In this document: positions 28,248-37,164 of the stretch, piece after piece
How positions within the stretch are numbered: position 1 is the stretch's first letter
Layout of the letters: each line of letters begins with the position of its first letter
Source of the DNA: Bradyrhizobium sp. C9
GTDB lineage: Bacteria > Pseudomonadota > Alphaproteobacteria > Rhizobiales > Xanthobacteraceae
Length of the DNA stretch: 64,000 nucleotides
Direction of reading: 5' to 3'
Assembly (NCBI RefSeq): GCF_002532045.1
Contig: NZ_NWTG01000015.1
Span: forward strand, 111,070 to 175,069
Made by a program: the position numbers and the translations under genes
The notes under the pieces: model-generated
Database searches by the model: none
Told to the model about the DNA's origin: nothing
The model's input: the letters and a program-made list of their open reading frames with translations, nothing else

Positions 28248-30092
28248 ATGACAACTGCGTCACCGATCTATTCCTTTGCCGAGGACGCGTCCCGCGCCGA
28301 ATCGGTGGCTTGGGCGAAATTTTCTGCGGCGAAAGACAGCGCGGAATTCTGCGCCAGTTGGCTAACCATCCTGTGCATGCAGGTCGAGCGTGCCGGCGGT
28401 GGCCTGCTCTTGCTCGGACCCGACAAGGATGGTGCTTACGTTCCCGCTGCGGTATGGCCGCATCCTGGCCTCGATATGCAGCATCTCAGCCCGGCTGCTG
28501 AACGGGCGCTGACCGAGCGGCGCGGAATCGTCGTACCGACGGAAGGGCGCGGCGCCTTCATTGGTTACCCCATCGAAGTGTCCGGGACCCTTCACGGGGC
28601 CGTGGTGCTCGATATCGGCCCGGGATCCGAGGCGGCACTGCAGCGCGCTCTGCGGCTCCTGCACTGGGCGAGCGCCTGGCTCATCGATCAATTCCGCAAG
28701 GGGGCGCTGGAAGAGCGCGAGGCGCGGCTTACGCGAATGGGGATCGCCATGGATATTGTGGCGACCGCCATGCAGGAGCGCTATTTCTCGGCGTCCGCGC
28801 TTGCGGTCGCGAACGAACTGGCCGGACGGCTAGCGTGCGACCGGGTCAGCATAGGTCTCGAGAAATCCGGCAGCACCGAAGTAAAGGTGATCTCCCATAC
28901 CGCGACGTTCGATCCCAAGATGGATCTCGGGCGGCGGATCGGTAATGCGATGGACGAGGTGCTGGATCTCGATGTCGCATTGGTGTTTCCGCCCCGCGAC
29001 GACGTGGAGCGGGCCGCGCTCGCCCATGATGAACTTGCCCGCGAATATCGCGATATTGCAATTTGCTCTGTGCCGCTCGTCGATGGAGGACATGCGACCG
29101 GCGTCCTGACCCTGGAACGAACCAAGGGCGAGCCATTCGATGGAGCGACGATCGAGCTTTGCAAAACGGTCGGTGGGTTGCTTGGGCCGATCCTGACGCT
29201 CAAGCGCGAAAATGAGCGCAACCTGCTGCAATATGTCGGCGCGGCACTGCGCCATGGTGCCGAGGTCCTGTTTGGACCACGCCATCCCGGCGCAAAGCTG
29301 ATTGCACTGCTGACGCTCGGATTCATTTTGTTCTTCAGCGTGGTCAGCGGGACATATCGCGTTGCGGCAAAAACCGTCATTGAGGGGGCCGTGCAGCGGA
29401 TAGCGGCTGCACCATTCGACGGATTCATTGCAGAGAGCTTCGTTCGGGCCGGCGACACGGTGAAGGCCGGGCAAGTGCTCTGCAAGCTCGACGACCGAGA
29501 GCTCAAGCTCGATCAGGCACGGCTATCGTCGGAGCGGGAGCAGCTCGAGCGCAAGTATCGACAGGCACTTGCGGCACAAGAGCGCTCGACCATGACGATC
29601 CTTCAGGCGCAGATCGAACAAGTCGACGCGATGCTGTCCCTCACCAAAGACAAGCTGTCGCGCGCCACGTTGGTCGCTCCGTTCGACGGTATCGTCGTTG
29701 CCGGCGATCTACAGCAGCTATTGGGAACGCCGGTCGAGCTTGGCAAGTCGTTGTTCACGATCGCGCCGCTGGACAGTTACCGCGTCATATTGCAGGTGGA
29801 AGAGCGCGACATCTCCTATCTGAAGCTCCAACAGCAAGGAGAGCTCACGCTTTCAGGCGTTCCGCATCGGCAGATGGAGTTCTCCGTCGAACAGATCACG
29901 CCAGTGTCGACGGCCCAGGACGGTCGCAATTTCTTCCGCGTCGAGGCGCGGCTGCGTGACTCCTCCGAGCGGGTACGGCCTGGTATGGAGGGGGTCGGCA
30001 AGGTCGAGGTCGGTGAGCGGAAGTTGATCTGGATTTGGACGCACTATCTGGTCGACTGGGTACGCCTCACCCTCTGGAAGTGGCTGTTTTGA
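28248..30092 (+). CDS. GAF-domain HlyD-type membrane fusion protein
   Basis: 614 residues. The first ~150 residues look GAF-like, and a clearer GAF domain follows at about 165-315. One transmembrane helix lies at about 348-370. A periplasmic HlyD/biotin-lipoyl adaptor follows at about 375-590: the APFDGFIAE half-motif, a Gln/Glu-rich coiled-coil hairpin (about 420-470), then VAPFDGIVV. The cytoplasmic GAF half may sense a ligand or make protein contacts, while the adaptor half would bridge to an outer-membrane component. The gene follows a 124-nt structured gap and precedes the next gene by 13 nt. Fusing GAF domains to an adaptor is unusual for classical type I secretion. No ABC ATPase is adjacent, so the energy source is probably the SecA-like protein encoded downstream. 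Confidence 0.8.
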   Translation: MTTASPIYSFAEDASRAESVAWAKFSAAKDSAEFCASWLTILCMQVERAGGGLLLLGPDKDGAYVPAAVWPHPGLDMQHLSPAAERALTERRGIVVPTEGRGAFIGYPIEVSGTLHGAVVLDIGPGSEAALQRALRLLHWASAWLIDQFRKGALEEREARLTRMGIAMDIVATAMQERYFSASALAVANELAGRLACDRVSIGLEKSGSTEVKVISHTATFDPKMDLGRRIGNAMDEVLDLDVALVFPPRDDVERAALAHDELAREYRDIAICSVPLVDGGHATGVLTLERTKGEPFDGATIELCKTVGGLLGPILTLKRENERNLLQYVGAALRHGAEVLFGPRHPGAKLIALLTLGFILFFSVVSGTYRVAAKTVIEGAVQRIAAAPFDGFIAESFVRAGDTVKAGQVLCKLDDRELKLDQARLSSEREQLERKYRQALAAQERSTMTILQAQIEQVDAMLSLTKDKLSRATLVAPFDGIVVAGDLQQLLGTPVELGKSLFTIAPLDSYRVILQVEERDISYLKLQQQGELTLSGVPHRQMEFSVEQITPVSTAQDGRNFFRVEARLRDSSERVRPGMEGVGKVEVGERKLIWIWTHYLVDWVRLTLWKWLF

Positions 30093-30105
30093 TCGTGGGA
30101 TTCAG

Positions 30106-32253
30106 ATGAACGCGCCATTGCTCAGCAGCTGGTGGTACCGCGTTGCAACGCGAAGACCGAAGCTGCGAGCGCATGCGCGATTGCATCGGCACCTCTACCG
30201 GGGCGAGGTTTGGTACCTGCTGCAGGATCCGGCCTCCTCGCGCGTGCACCGGTTCACACCATCGGCGCGACTGGTGATCTCGCTGATGGACGGAAATCAC
30301 ACCGTCGAGCAATTGTGGGAATTGGCGAACCAGCACCTCCGGGATGAGGCGCCAAGCCAGGACGAACTCATCCACCTGCTGGGCCAATTGCATTCCGCGG
30401 ATTTGTTGGAAAGTGACGTCACGCCCGATGTGGCCGAAGCGTTTGCCCGTGGCGAGCGCGAGGAGAGGGCACGCCATTTCCGTTCCTACGCGAACCCGAT
30501 GGCGATCCGGATTCCGCTGTTCGATCCGGATCGGCTGCTCACGCGCTGCAGCGGGCTGCTACGCTTGATCTGGAGCGGTTGGGGCGCGCTGGTATGGCTG
30601 GCGGTGGTGTTGCCGGCATTCGTTCTGATTTGGCCGCATTGGCCCGAGCTGACCCATAACTTCAGTGATCGGGTCCTCGCCGTCGACAATCTTCTGGTCC
30701 TTTACCTCGTATTTCCACTGATCAAGGCGTTGCATGAATTGGGGCACGCTTCCGCGACCAAGGCGGGTGGCGGTGAGGTCCATGATCTCGGCATTATTCT
30801 GCTGGTCCTGTTACCCGTTCCCTACTGCGATGCGTCGGCAGCCACGGTGTTCAGATCCAAATATCGGCGCGCGCTGGTCGGTGCCGCCGGCATGGGAGTT
30901 GAGCTTTTCGTGGCCGCGATCTGCTTCTATCTCTGGCTTCTGATCGAGCCGGGGCTGGTGCGCGCCGTCCTCTTCAACGTGATGCTGATCGCCAGCGTCT
31001 CCACCCTTCTGTTCAACGGCAATCCGCTGCTGCGTTACGATGCCTACTATATCCTGGTCGATCTCATCGAGATGCCGAACCTGGCCGCGCGATCGGCGCG
31101 CTATTGGGGATATCTCATCGAGCGTTATGTGCTCTGCGTTCTGGACGTGGAAAGGCCCGACGGATCGCGCGCGGAGCGCATATGGTTTGCCTTCTATGGC
31201 TTCGCGTCGACGCTATACCGGATCATGGTGACGATCATGATTGCCTTGTTCATTGCGGGGCAATTCTTCTTTATCGGTGTTGTGCTCGCGATCTGGGCAG
31301 TGGCGGCCATGGCGATCTTTCCGGTCGTCAAGGCGGTGCGTCACCTGCTGGAAAGTCCCCGGTTGCGCAAGCATCGGGCGCGTTCCCTGGCCATTTCGGG
31401 GAGCCTGGTTCTCGGCCTCGCGGTTGTGCTGTTCGCCGTTCCCATGCCCTACCATTCGCACGCCGAAGGCGTGTTGTGGCTGCCGGAAGAGGCAATGGTC
31501 CGGGCAAGCGCGAACGGGTTCGTTCGTGAACTTCTGGTTACGCCCGGAACCGAAGTCGTTCGCGGAGACCCGCTGATCCAAAGTCAGGATCCGACGCTGA
31601 TTGCGCAGTTGCGCAGGAGCGAAGCGAAGGTCGCCGAGCTGGAAGCCGAATATGCCGCCCAGTATGTCACCGACCGCGGCAAGGCGCAGGTCGTGCACGA
31701 TAAGCTTACCGCCGAGCAGGCAAATCTCGCGCTCGTTCGCGAGCGAGCGGCCGAGCTCGTCACGCGCGCTCGCAGTGATGGCGTGTTCATCGTACCGCAA
31801 ATGGTGGACATGCCCGGTCGCTATTACCGGAGGGGAGAGCTGCTTGGCTACGTCGTCGGGAAAACGATGCCATTGGCGCGCGTCGTGGTGCCGCAGGAGG
31901 CGGTCGATCGCGTTCGCCTCACCACCGATCGCATCGAAGTCCGGCCGGTTGACCGGCCGCGTCTGAATCTGGAAGGGCGCGTGCTACGAGCGGTTCCCGC
32001 AGCCGGCGAATATCTTCCGTCCGCCGCGTTGGGCGTCGAGGGGGGAGGAGATATCGCAATCGATCCGCGTGACACCAAGGGTCCCAAGACTTTGCAGCGG
32101 ACTTTCCAGTTCGACATCGCGCTTAACGGGCTCGAGGCGGTGGGCCATTTTGGTCAACATGTCTTTGTGCGGTTCGATCATCACATGGAGCCGCTTTCGG
32201 TGCAGTGGTATCGCAGCATCAGGCTGCTTTTGTTGACGAATTTCCATGTCTAG
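30106..32253 (+). CDS. PqqD-like / M50 site-2-protease-like / HlyD fusion membrane protein
   Basis: 715 residues. Residues ~20-110 resemble a PqqD-type winged-helix peptide-binding domain. A multi-helix membrane domain (about 150-440) follows with the M50 zinc motif HELGH (H210, E211, H214) and the second metal motif NPLLRYD (N306-D312). The C-terminal part (about 455-700) is an HlyD-like periplasmic adaptor starting near MVRASANGFV. M50 enzymes cleave substrates within the membrane, so both halves of an active site seem present, although the protein may also act only as a transport scaffold. The PqqD-like part could bind a leader peptide. The ATG overlaps nothing upstream (13-nt gap), and the 3' end overlaps the SecA-like gene by 8 nt, implying coupled translation. 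Domain calls are good; function is inferred. Confidence 0.8.
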   Translation: MNAPLLSSWWYRVATRRPKLRAHARLHRHLYRGEVWYLLQDPASSRVHRFTPSARLVISLMDGNHTVEQLWELANQHLRDEAPSQDELIHLLGQLHSADLLESDVTPDVAEAFARGEREERARHFRSYANPMAIRIPLFDPDRLLTRCSGLLRLIWSGWGALVWLAVVLPAFVLIWPHWPELTHNFSDRVLAVDNLLVLYLVFPLIKALHELGHASATKAGGGEVHDLGIILLVLLPVPYCDASAATVFRSKYRRALVGAAGMGVELFVAAICFYLWLLIEPGLVRAVLFNVMLIASVSTLLFNGNPLLRYDAYYILVDLIEMPNLAARSARYWGYLIERYVLCVLDVERPDGSRAERIWFAFYGFASTLYRIMVTIMIALFIAGQFFFIGVVLAIWAVAAMAIFPVVKAVRHLLESPRLRKHRARSLAISGSLVLGLAVVLFAVPMPYHSHAEGVLWLPEEAMVRASANGFVRELLVTPGTEVVRGDPLIQSQDPTLIAQLRRSEAKVAELEAEYAAQYVTDRGKAQVVHDKLTAEQANLALVRERAAELVTRARSDGVFIVPQMVDMPGRYYRRGELLGYVVGKTMPLARVVVPQEAVDRVRLTTDRIEVRPVDRPRLNLEGRVLRAVPAAGEYLPSAALGVEGGGDIAIDPRDTKGPKTLQRTFQFDIALNGLEAVGHFGQHVFVRFDHHMEPLSVQWYRSIRLLLLTNFHV

Positions 32254-34261
32254 GCCCGACATGCAGTTGGATCGCCGCGAACTCGCGATCAGCCGCCCCT
32301 ATCCGGAGCGGGCGGAATACGAACCCGCGCTGCACGACCGGATCGCACAGGGCCTGGTCAACAGCCTGATCAAGCCCGCGGTCGGCCGGATTCGAGACCC
32401 GGCACGCGCGTTGCGCGCAATCGTCGCGCACGCGTCACGCTACGAACGTGCGTTGGCCAGCGCAAGCGACGACGATTTGCGGCAACGGGCGGGCGGGATG
32501 CGTGCAGCATTGCGCCGGCAGGGCTTTGTGCCTGAGCTGGTCGGGCTCTCATTCGCCTTGGTGCGTGAGGCAGCAACCCGTACGATCGGCCAGCGGCACT
32601 ATGACGTTCAGTTGATGGCGGGATGGGGATTGCTGCAAGGCAAGTTGGTCGAGATGGCGACGGGCGAAGGCAAGACGATTGCCGCGACGCTGCCCGCGGC
32701 AACGGTTGCGTTCGCTGGATATCCGGTGCATCTGATCACGGTCAACGACTATCTCGCCAACCGCGATGCAACGGAGTTGGCGCCGCTCTATCAGTTTCTG
32801 GGCCTCAGCACGGGCGTCGTGGTGCAGGGCATGTCCAAGGCCGAGCGCCGCCAGGCTTACGCTAAGTCGGTGACTTATTGCACCAACAAGGAAGTCGCGT
32901 TCGACTATTTGCGCGATCGGGTCGCTCTGTCGCGCCGTGGCAGCAGATTGCATCTCTCGCTCGAGAAACTTCGCGGCCATCAGGAGCGGGACGAAGACCT
33001 TGTCCTGCGCGGTCTCCATTTCGGCATTGTCGACGAGGCGGACAGCATTTTCATTGATGAAGCCCGTACGCCTCTGATCCTGTCGTCGTCGGTCGGAACT
33101 GCAGAGGAGAAGCTGCAATGCGAGCAGGCGCTTGAGTTCGCCGCGCGACTGACCGCCGGAGAACATTATGACGTCGATCAGGCCGAGCGATCCGTTCTGT
33201 TGACCGCCGAGGGGCGGCGCGAACTCGGCCGCCTGGCTGGTGATAAGCTTGGTGTCTGGACCTCGTCGCGCGCCCGCGAAGAGCTTATGAGTCAGGCGCT
33301 GACGGCCATCCATCTGTTCAAGCGCGACCAGCACTATGTCGTTGTCGACAGCAAAATTCAGATCGTCGACGAATCGACGGGACGCACGATGCCGGACCGC
33401 TCCTGGGAGCGTGGTCTACATCAGCTGATCGAAGTCAAGGAGAGCTGTGAGCTGACGGATCGCCGCGAGACCATGGCCCGCATCACCTACCAGCGTCTCT
33501 TCCGGCGCTACATCAAGCTGGCGGGAATGTCCGGCACCGCGCAAGAGGTCGCCCGCGAGATCAAATCCGTCTATGGGCTCGATGTGGTGCGCATTCCGTT
33601 GAATCGTCCGTCGCAGCGGACCGTTGCGCCCCCGCGGATTTGCGCAAACCGGGCCGAGAAGTTGAACGTCATCGCCGATACGGTTGCGCGTATTGCGGTT
33701 ACGGGTGGGCGGCCGGTGCTGATTGGTACGCGCTCTGTTGGGGCATCGGAGGAGATCAGCGCCGTGTTGAGGCGGCGCGGTATCGAACATGCGCTTCTGA
33801 ACGCAAAGCAGGACCAGATTGAAGCCGAAGTGGTCGCCCGGGCCGGCGAGCCGGCCCGGGTCACCGTTGCCACCAACATGGCGGGACGCGGCACCGATAT
33901 CGGCCTCGGGAACGGCGTCGCCGATTGTGGCGGGCTTCATGTCATTCTGACCGAATACCATGACTCGCGGCGCGTCGATCGCCAGCTGTTCGGGCGTTGT
34001 GCGCGTCAAGGGGACCCCGGTAGCTGCGAGGCCATCGTTTCGCTGGATGACGATATCTTCATGATCCATGCGGCGACGGCGGCTCAGGTCATCCGTAAGC
34101 TCGTCGGCGCGAGTGTCGACGTGCCGCTCGGCATATATCAGGCGTTGCGCAGTTTCGCGCAGTTTCAGGCCGAGCGCCGCCACGGCTACGTGCGGGTTCA
34201 GAACCTGCGGCTCGATCGGCGGCTCGATCGTCTGCTGGCCTTCTCGGGGAGAGGCGAATGA
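32246..34261 (+). CDS. Short accessory SecA-like preprotein translocase ATPase
   Basis: 671 residues against roughly 900 for housekeeping SecA. All ATPase motifs are present: Walker A MATGEGKT (137-144), Walker B region VDEADSIFIDEARTP (262-276), TNMAGRGTDI in the second nucleotide-binding domain, and the arginine-finger-like GRCARQGDPGS (about 583-593). The preprotein cross-linking region lies between. The protein ends about 80 residues after the last motif, so most of the helical scaffold/wing domains and the Zn-binding C-terminal linker are absent. It overlaps the genes on both sides (8 and 4 nt). Its place in an operon with HlyD adaptors and a giant RTX protein suggests a dedicated export ATPase, in the spirit of SecA2 systems. 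Whether it works with SecYEG or another channel cannot be seen. Confidence 0.85.
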   Translation: MSRPDMQLDRRELAISRPYPERAEYEPALHDRIAQGLVNSLIKPAVGRIRDPARALRAIVAHASRYERALASASDDDLRQRAGGMRAALRRQGFVPELVGLSFALVREAATRTIGQRHYDVQLMAGWGLLQGKLVEMATGEGKTIAATLPAATVAFAGYPVHLITVNDYLANRDATELAPLYQFLGLSTGVVVQGMSKAERRQAYAKSVTYCTNKEVAFDYLRDRVALSRRGSRLHLSLEKLRGHQERDEDLVLRGLHFGIVDEADSIFIDEARTPLILSSSVGTAEEKLQCEQALEFAARLTAGEHYDVDQAERSVLLTAEGRRELGRLAGDKLGVWTSSRAREELMSQALTAIHLFKRDQHYVVVDSKIQIVDESTGRTMPDRSWERGLHQLIEVKESCELTDRRETMARITYQRLFRRYIKLAGMSGTAQEVAREIKSVYGLDVVRIPLNRPSQRTVAPPRICANRAEKLNVIADTVARIAVTGGRPVLIGTRSVGASEEISAVLRRRGIEHALLNAKQDQIEAEVVARAGEPARVTVATNMAGRGTDIGLGNGVADCGGLHVILTEYHDSRRVDRQLFGRCARQGDPGSCEAIVSLDDDIFMIHAATAAQVIRKLVGASVDVPLGIYQALRSFAQFQAERRHGYVRVQNLRLDRRLDRLLAFSGRGE

Positions 34262-35106
34262 GGATGGTCACTGTATCCAGGCTCGGCTGCGGCGCGTTGA
34301 TCTTTCTCGCGTTAACTATTTCAGGGGGCATTGATGCGCGTGCGCAAGACCGCAACGCCGAGGGTCAGTTCGATTGCCTGATCCAGCCAAAAATGGTGCT
34401 CAAGCTCGGGACGTCGGTGCCGGGCCTGTTGAGCGAGGTGCTCGTCGATCGTGGCGACGTGGTCAAGAAGGGCGATGTGCTCGCGCGCCTCGAGTCGGGA
34501 GTGGAGCAGGCCGCGGAGGCATTGGCCAAGGTCCGTGCCGAGAACGATGCAACGGTTCGTTCCAGCGTCGCCAAGCTTGAGTTTCAGCGACGCAAGGACG
34601 ACCGGGCGAAGCAGTTGCGCAAGAGCGACTCGGTCACGGTCGCGGTTGCTGACGAAGCCGAAACCGGCGCGCGCGTTGCCGAACAGGAGCTCGATGAGGC
34701 GAGGGTGAACCTTGCTGTGTCAAAGCTGGAATTGACTCGCGCCATGGAAATCCTCAAGCAGCGCACGATCCGCAGTCCCATCAACGGCGTGGTGGTGGAG
34801 CGAACTCTGGGGCCTGGCGAATACGTATTCGACCAGTCTCATATCATGACGGTCTCGCAAATCGATCCTCTGAACGTCGAGGTTTATGTTCCGCTCCGTC
34901 AGTTCGGCAAGATCCGCGTTGGCGCTTCGGCTGAGGTCTTCCCGGAAGATCCAGTCGGTGGAAGGTACGCTGCCACTGTGACCGTGGTCGACCAGGTCTT
35001 CGATGCCGCGAGCGGGACCATCGGTGTGAGGCTCGAGCTGCCCAACCCGAATTACGCAATTCCCGCCGGGCTCAAGTGCCGTGTCCGACTGCCTGGAATA
35101 GGATAG
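34258..35106 (+). CDS. HlyD-family periplasmic adaptor with signal peptide
   Basis: 282 residues. An N-terminal signal peptide is visible (hydrophobic residues ~9-24, ARA-type cleavage near residue 30). Two half-lipoyl motifs frame a long charged coiled-coil hairpin (about 80-165): GTSVPGLLSEVLVDRGD and SPINGVVVERTLGPGEYV. A beta-barrel follows. This is the layout of RND/MacA-type membrane fusion proteins, but no inner-membrane pump is encoded next to it. The start overlaps the SecA-like stop (ATGA), so it is the last gene of the locus. It is probably the periplasmic linker towards an outer-membrane channel, which would have to be encoded elsewhere. Confidence 0.8.
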   Translation: MRMVTVSRLGCGALIFLALTISGGIDARAQDRNAEGQFDCLIQPKMVLKLGTSVPGLLSEVLVDRGDVVKKGDVLARLESGVEQAAEALAKVRAENDATVRSSVAKLEFQRRKDDRAKQLRKSDSVTVAVADEAETGARVAEQELDEARVNLAVSKLELTRAMEILKQRTIRSPINGVVVERTLGPGEYVFDQSHIMTVSQIDPLNVEVYVPLRQFGKIRVGASAEVFPEDPVGGRYAATVTVVDQVFDAASGTIGVRLELPNPNYAIPAGLKCRVRLPGIG

Positions 35107-35188
35107 GACAGGTAGCCGTCGAGCACGGCGTCGTGCCGAGAGTTGCCGCTTCGCGTAAGCTCGCAGAGCCAATTGGGAGGATCGGAAG

Positions 35189-35458
35189 ATGCTGGAGGGG
35201 ACGATCAAGACCTATCACAATGACCGTGCATTCGGCTTCATCCGGCCTGACGCTGGCGACAGGGACATCTTCTTTCACTTGAAGTCGCTTCCACCTGGTG
35301 TCGTACCCGCAGCAGGCGCGCGGGTTAGCTACAACCTTGCTCCCGACCAGCGCACAGGAAAGCTGCAGGCTGTGAGCGTCAAGGTGCTCGTCGACGGACA
35401 CAATTCCCAGATTTTGACGCGGTTCGTGAAGTTGCAGCGTTTGCCCAGGCGATCTTGA
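35189..35458 (+). CDS. Cold-shock-domain protein
   Basis: 89 residues. The fold is the five-stranded OB/cold-shock domain: GTIKTYHNDRAFGFI contains an RNP1-like core and DIFFH is RNP2. RNP1 lacks the usual Lys-Gly before FGFI (here Arg-Ala), and the protein has a ~20-residue C-terminal extension beyond typical 67-70 residue Csp proteins. It probably binds single-stranded RNA or DNA. It follows the export locus after 82 nt with its own ribosome-binding site (GGGAGGATCGGAAG upstream), so it may be transcribed with it or separately. No sequence evidence links it to secretion. Confidence 0.75.
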   Translation: MLEGTIKTYHNDRAFGFIRPDAGDRDIFFHLKSLPPGVVPAAGARVSYNLAPDQRTGKLQAVSVKVLVDGHNSQILTRFVKLQRLPRRS

Positions 35459-35631
35459 TCTTCGTGGCAGGCCCGACAGGTTCGAACCTATGAGTTGCCG
35501 CTAGGCCTTACAAAAACGGGCCGGGCCCCTTCCACCGCGGCTATGCGATCAAGTCGGCGCGGGAATCCAAATTAGGATCCGGAAGGGCGGCTAGACGCTC
35601 GGCCGGCGATCGCGAGCGTGCCACTGGCCTT

Positions 35632-35850
35632 CAGGAATGGCGACGCGAGGGAGGGGCCGATCTGCTGCCCGTCGTCGGATATCCCTCATCCGCATCACGA
35701 CCCCAGAGATCAAACACCGCCACCGCGCGGATCGGCGATGCCGTGCCATCGCGCCATTTCATCGGCAGGTCGACGAAGGCGAATTGTCCCTCGCCGAGCA
35801 GGGCTTCCAGATTGCACAGGCTGCCGATGGCACTTCCACGGATTCCGCTT
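35632..35850 (-). pseudogene. Remnant of the C-terminus of a possible cyclase-family protein
   Basis: On the minus strand, a frame without a plausible start reads GSLCNLEALLGEGQFAF, then VDLPMKW and SPIRAVAVFD, and stops at 35632. The last part resembles the final strands of putative cyclase/kynurenine-formamidase-like proteins (LPxK...SPxRAV). It directly follows the DctM stop in the same orientation, as if a downstream gene had lost its 5' portion. The family call is tentative. Confidence 0.35.
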
Positions 35851-35853
35851 GCC

Positions 35854-37149
35854 TCAGTGCAGCACCTGAAGCAGCCGCGGCAGCCAGAGCGAGATTTCCG
35901 GCAGATAGGTCACGCACATCAGGACGAAGAACATGACAGCGTAGAACGGCCAGATCTTGCGCATGACCTGCTCGATCGTGACCTTGCCGACCGCGCAGCC
36001 AACAAAGAGGATCGCGCCGACCGGTGGATGGCACAGGCCGATGCCGAGATTGAGCAGCATGATCATGCCGAAATGGACCGGATCGACGCCGAAGTTCTTC
36101 ATGACCGGCAACAGGATCGGCGTGGCGATCAGGATCGACGGCGCCATGTCGACGAGCGTGCCGAGCACCAGCAGCAGCACATTGATCAGGAGCAGGATGA
36201 CGTACTTGTTATCGGAGATCGACAGGAAGAACGCGGTCATCTTGGCCGGCATCTGCGTCAGAGCCATGATGTAGCCGACGCTGGAGGCGCAGGCGATCAG
36301 CGTCATCACCATCGCGACGGTGCGTAGCGTGCGATGCAGCAGCACCGGCAGGTCGCGCCAGCGATAGTCGCGATAGATGAACATCGTGACGAAGAAGGCC
36401 CAGATGCAGGCGATCGCGCCGGCTTCGATTGCGGTGAAGATGCCGCCGAGAATGCCGCCAAGGATGATGACGAGGGTGATGAGACCCCAGGAGGCATCGA
36501 CGGCGATCCGGATCGCGTCCTTCGCCGGCACGGTCTGGCCGTGCGGGTGCTTCTCGCGATAGGCGACGGCAAGGCACAGGATGATCAGCGAGAAGCCGAG
36601 CAGCAGCCCCGGAAACACGCCGGCCATGAAGAGGGCGCTGATCGAGATCGTTCCGCCCGTCGCAAGCGAGTAGAGCACCGCATTGTGGCTCGGCGGGACC
36701 AGGAGCGCCTGCACCGACGAGCTGATCGTCAGGTTGGTCGCGAACACGCGCGGATAGCCGTTTTTTTCCATCTGCGGGATCATCACCGAGCCGATGGCGG
36801 ACGTGTCGGCGACGGCCGAGCCGGAAATGCCGCTCAGGAACGTTGTCGCCAGCACGTTGACGATCGAAAGGCTGCCGCGCAGCCGCGTCAGTCCGACCAG
36901 CACGTCGGCAAACGCGACCAGGCGCCGGGCCATGCCACCCTCCGCCATGATCGCGCCGGCCAGCACGAAAAACGGGATCGTCAGCATCGCGACCTTGCTG
37001 ACGCCGTCGGAAATCTTCAGCATCACCGCTTCGAGGGGAATGCCGATCCACAAGGCGCCGACGATGGCCGCCATCGCCAGCGAGTAGGCGATCGGCATGC
37101 CGATCACGAAACAGAACAGCATGGTCGCAAGCAGAATGAGGATATCCAT
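35854..37149 (-). CDS. dctM: TRAP transporter large permease (DctM type)
   Basis: 431 residues, about 12 hydrophobic segments. It has the usual DctM start (MDILILLATMLFCFVIG) and the conserved FLSGISGSAVADTSAIGSVMIP stretch in two parts: the FLSGISGSA loop and the SAIGSVMIP helix. It is the Na+-coupled transport subunit that takes substrate from the DctP-type binding protein. It lies 15 nt downstream of the small permease gene and 12-13 kb from the window's repetitive locus, in an operon regulator-dctP-dctQ-dctM on the minus strand. The substrate cannot be read from sequence; organic acids such as dicarboxylates or sugar acids are typical. Length and motifs are normal. Confidence 0.92.
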   Translation of the reverse strand: MDILILLATMLFCFVIGMPIAYSLAMAAIVGALWIGIPLEAVMLKISDGVSKVAMLTIPFFVLAGAIMAEGGMARRLVAFADVLVGLTRLRGSLSIVNVLATTFLSGISGSAVADTSAIGSVMIPQMEKNGYPRVFATNLTISSSVQALLVPPSHNAVLYSLATGGTISISALFMAGVFPGLLLGFSLIILCLAVAYREKHPHGQTVPAKDAIRIAVDASWGLITLVIILGGILGGIFTAIEAGAIACIWAFFVTMFIYRDYRWRDLPVLLHRTLRTVAMVMTLIACASSVGYIMALTQMPAKMTAFFLSISDNKYVILLLINVLLLVLGTLVDMAPSILIATPILLPVMKNFGVDPVHFGMIMLLNLGIGLCHPPVGAILFVGCAVGKVTIEQVMRKIWPFYAVMFFVLMCVTYLPEISLWLPRLLQVLH

Positions 37150-37164
37150 CGTGGCTTCTCGCGA

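Noticed and set aside
35478..35489. AGGTTCGAACCT, resembling a tRNA T-loop
   Set aside because: No acceptor, D or anticodon arms could be built on either strand, and the T-stem does not pair. It is only a short palindrome.
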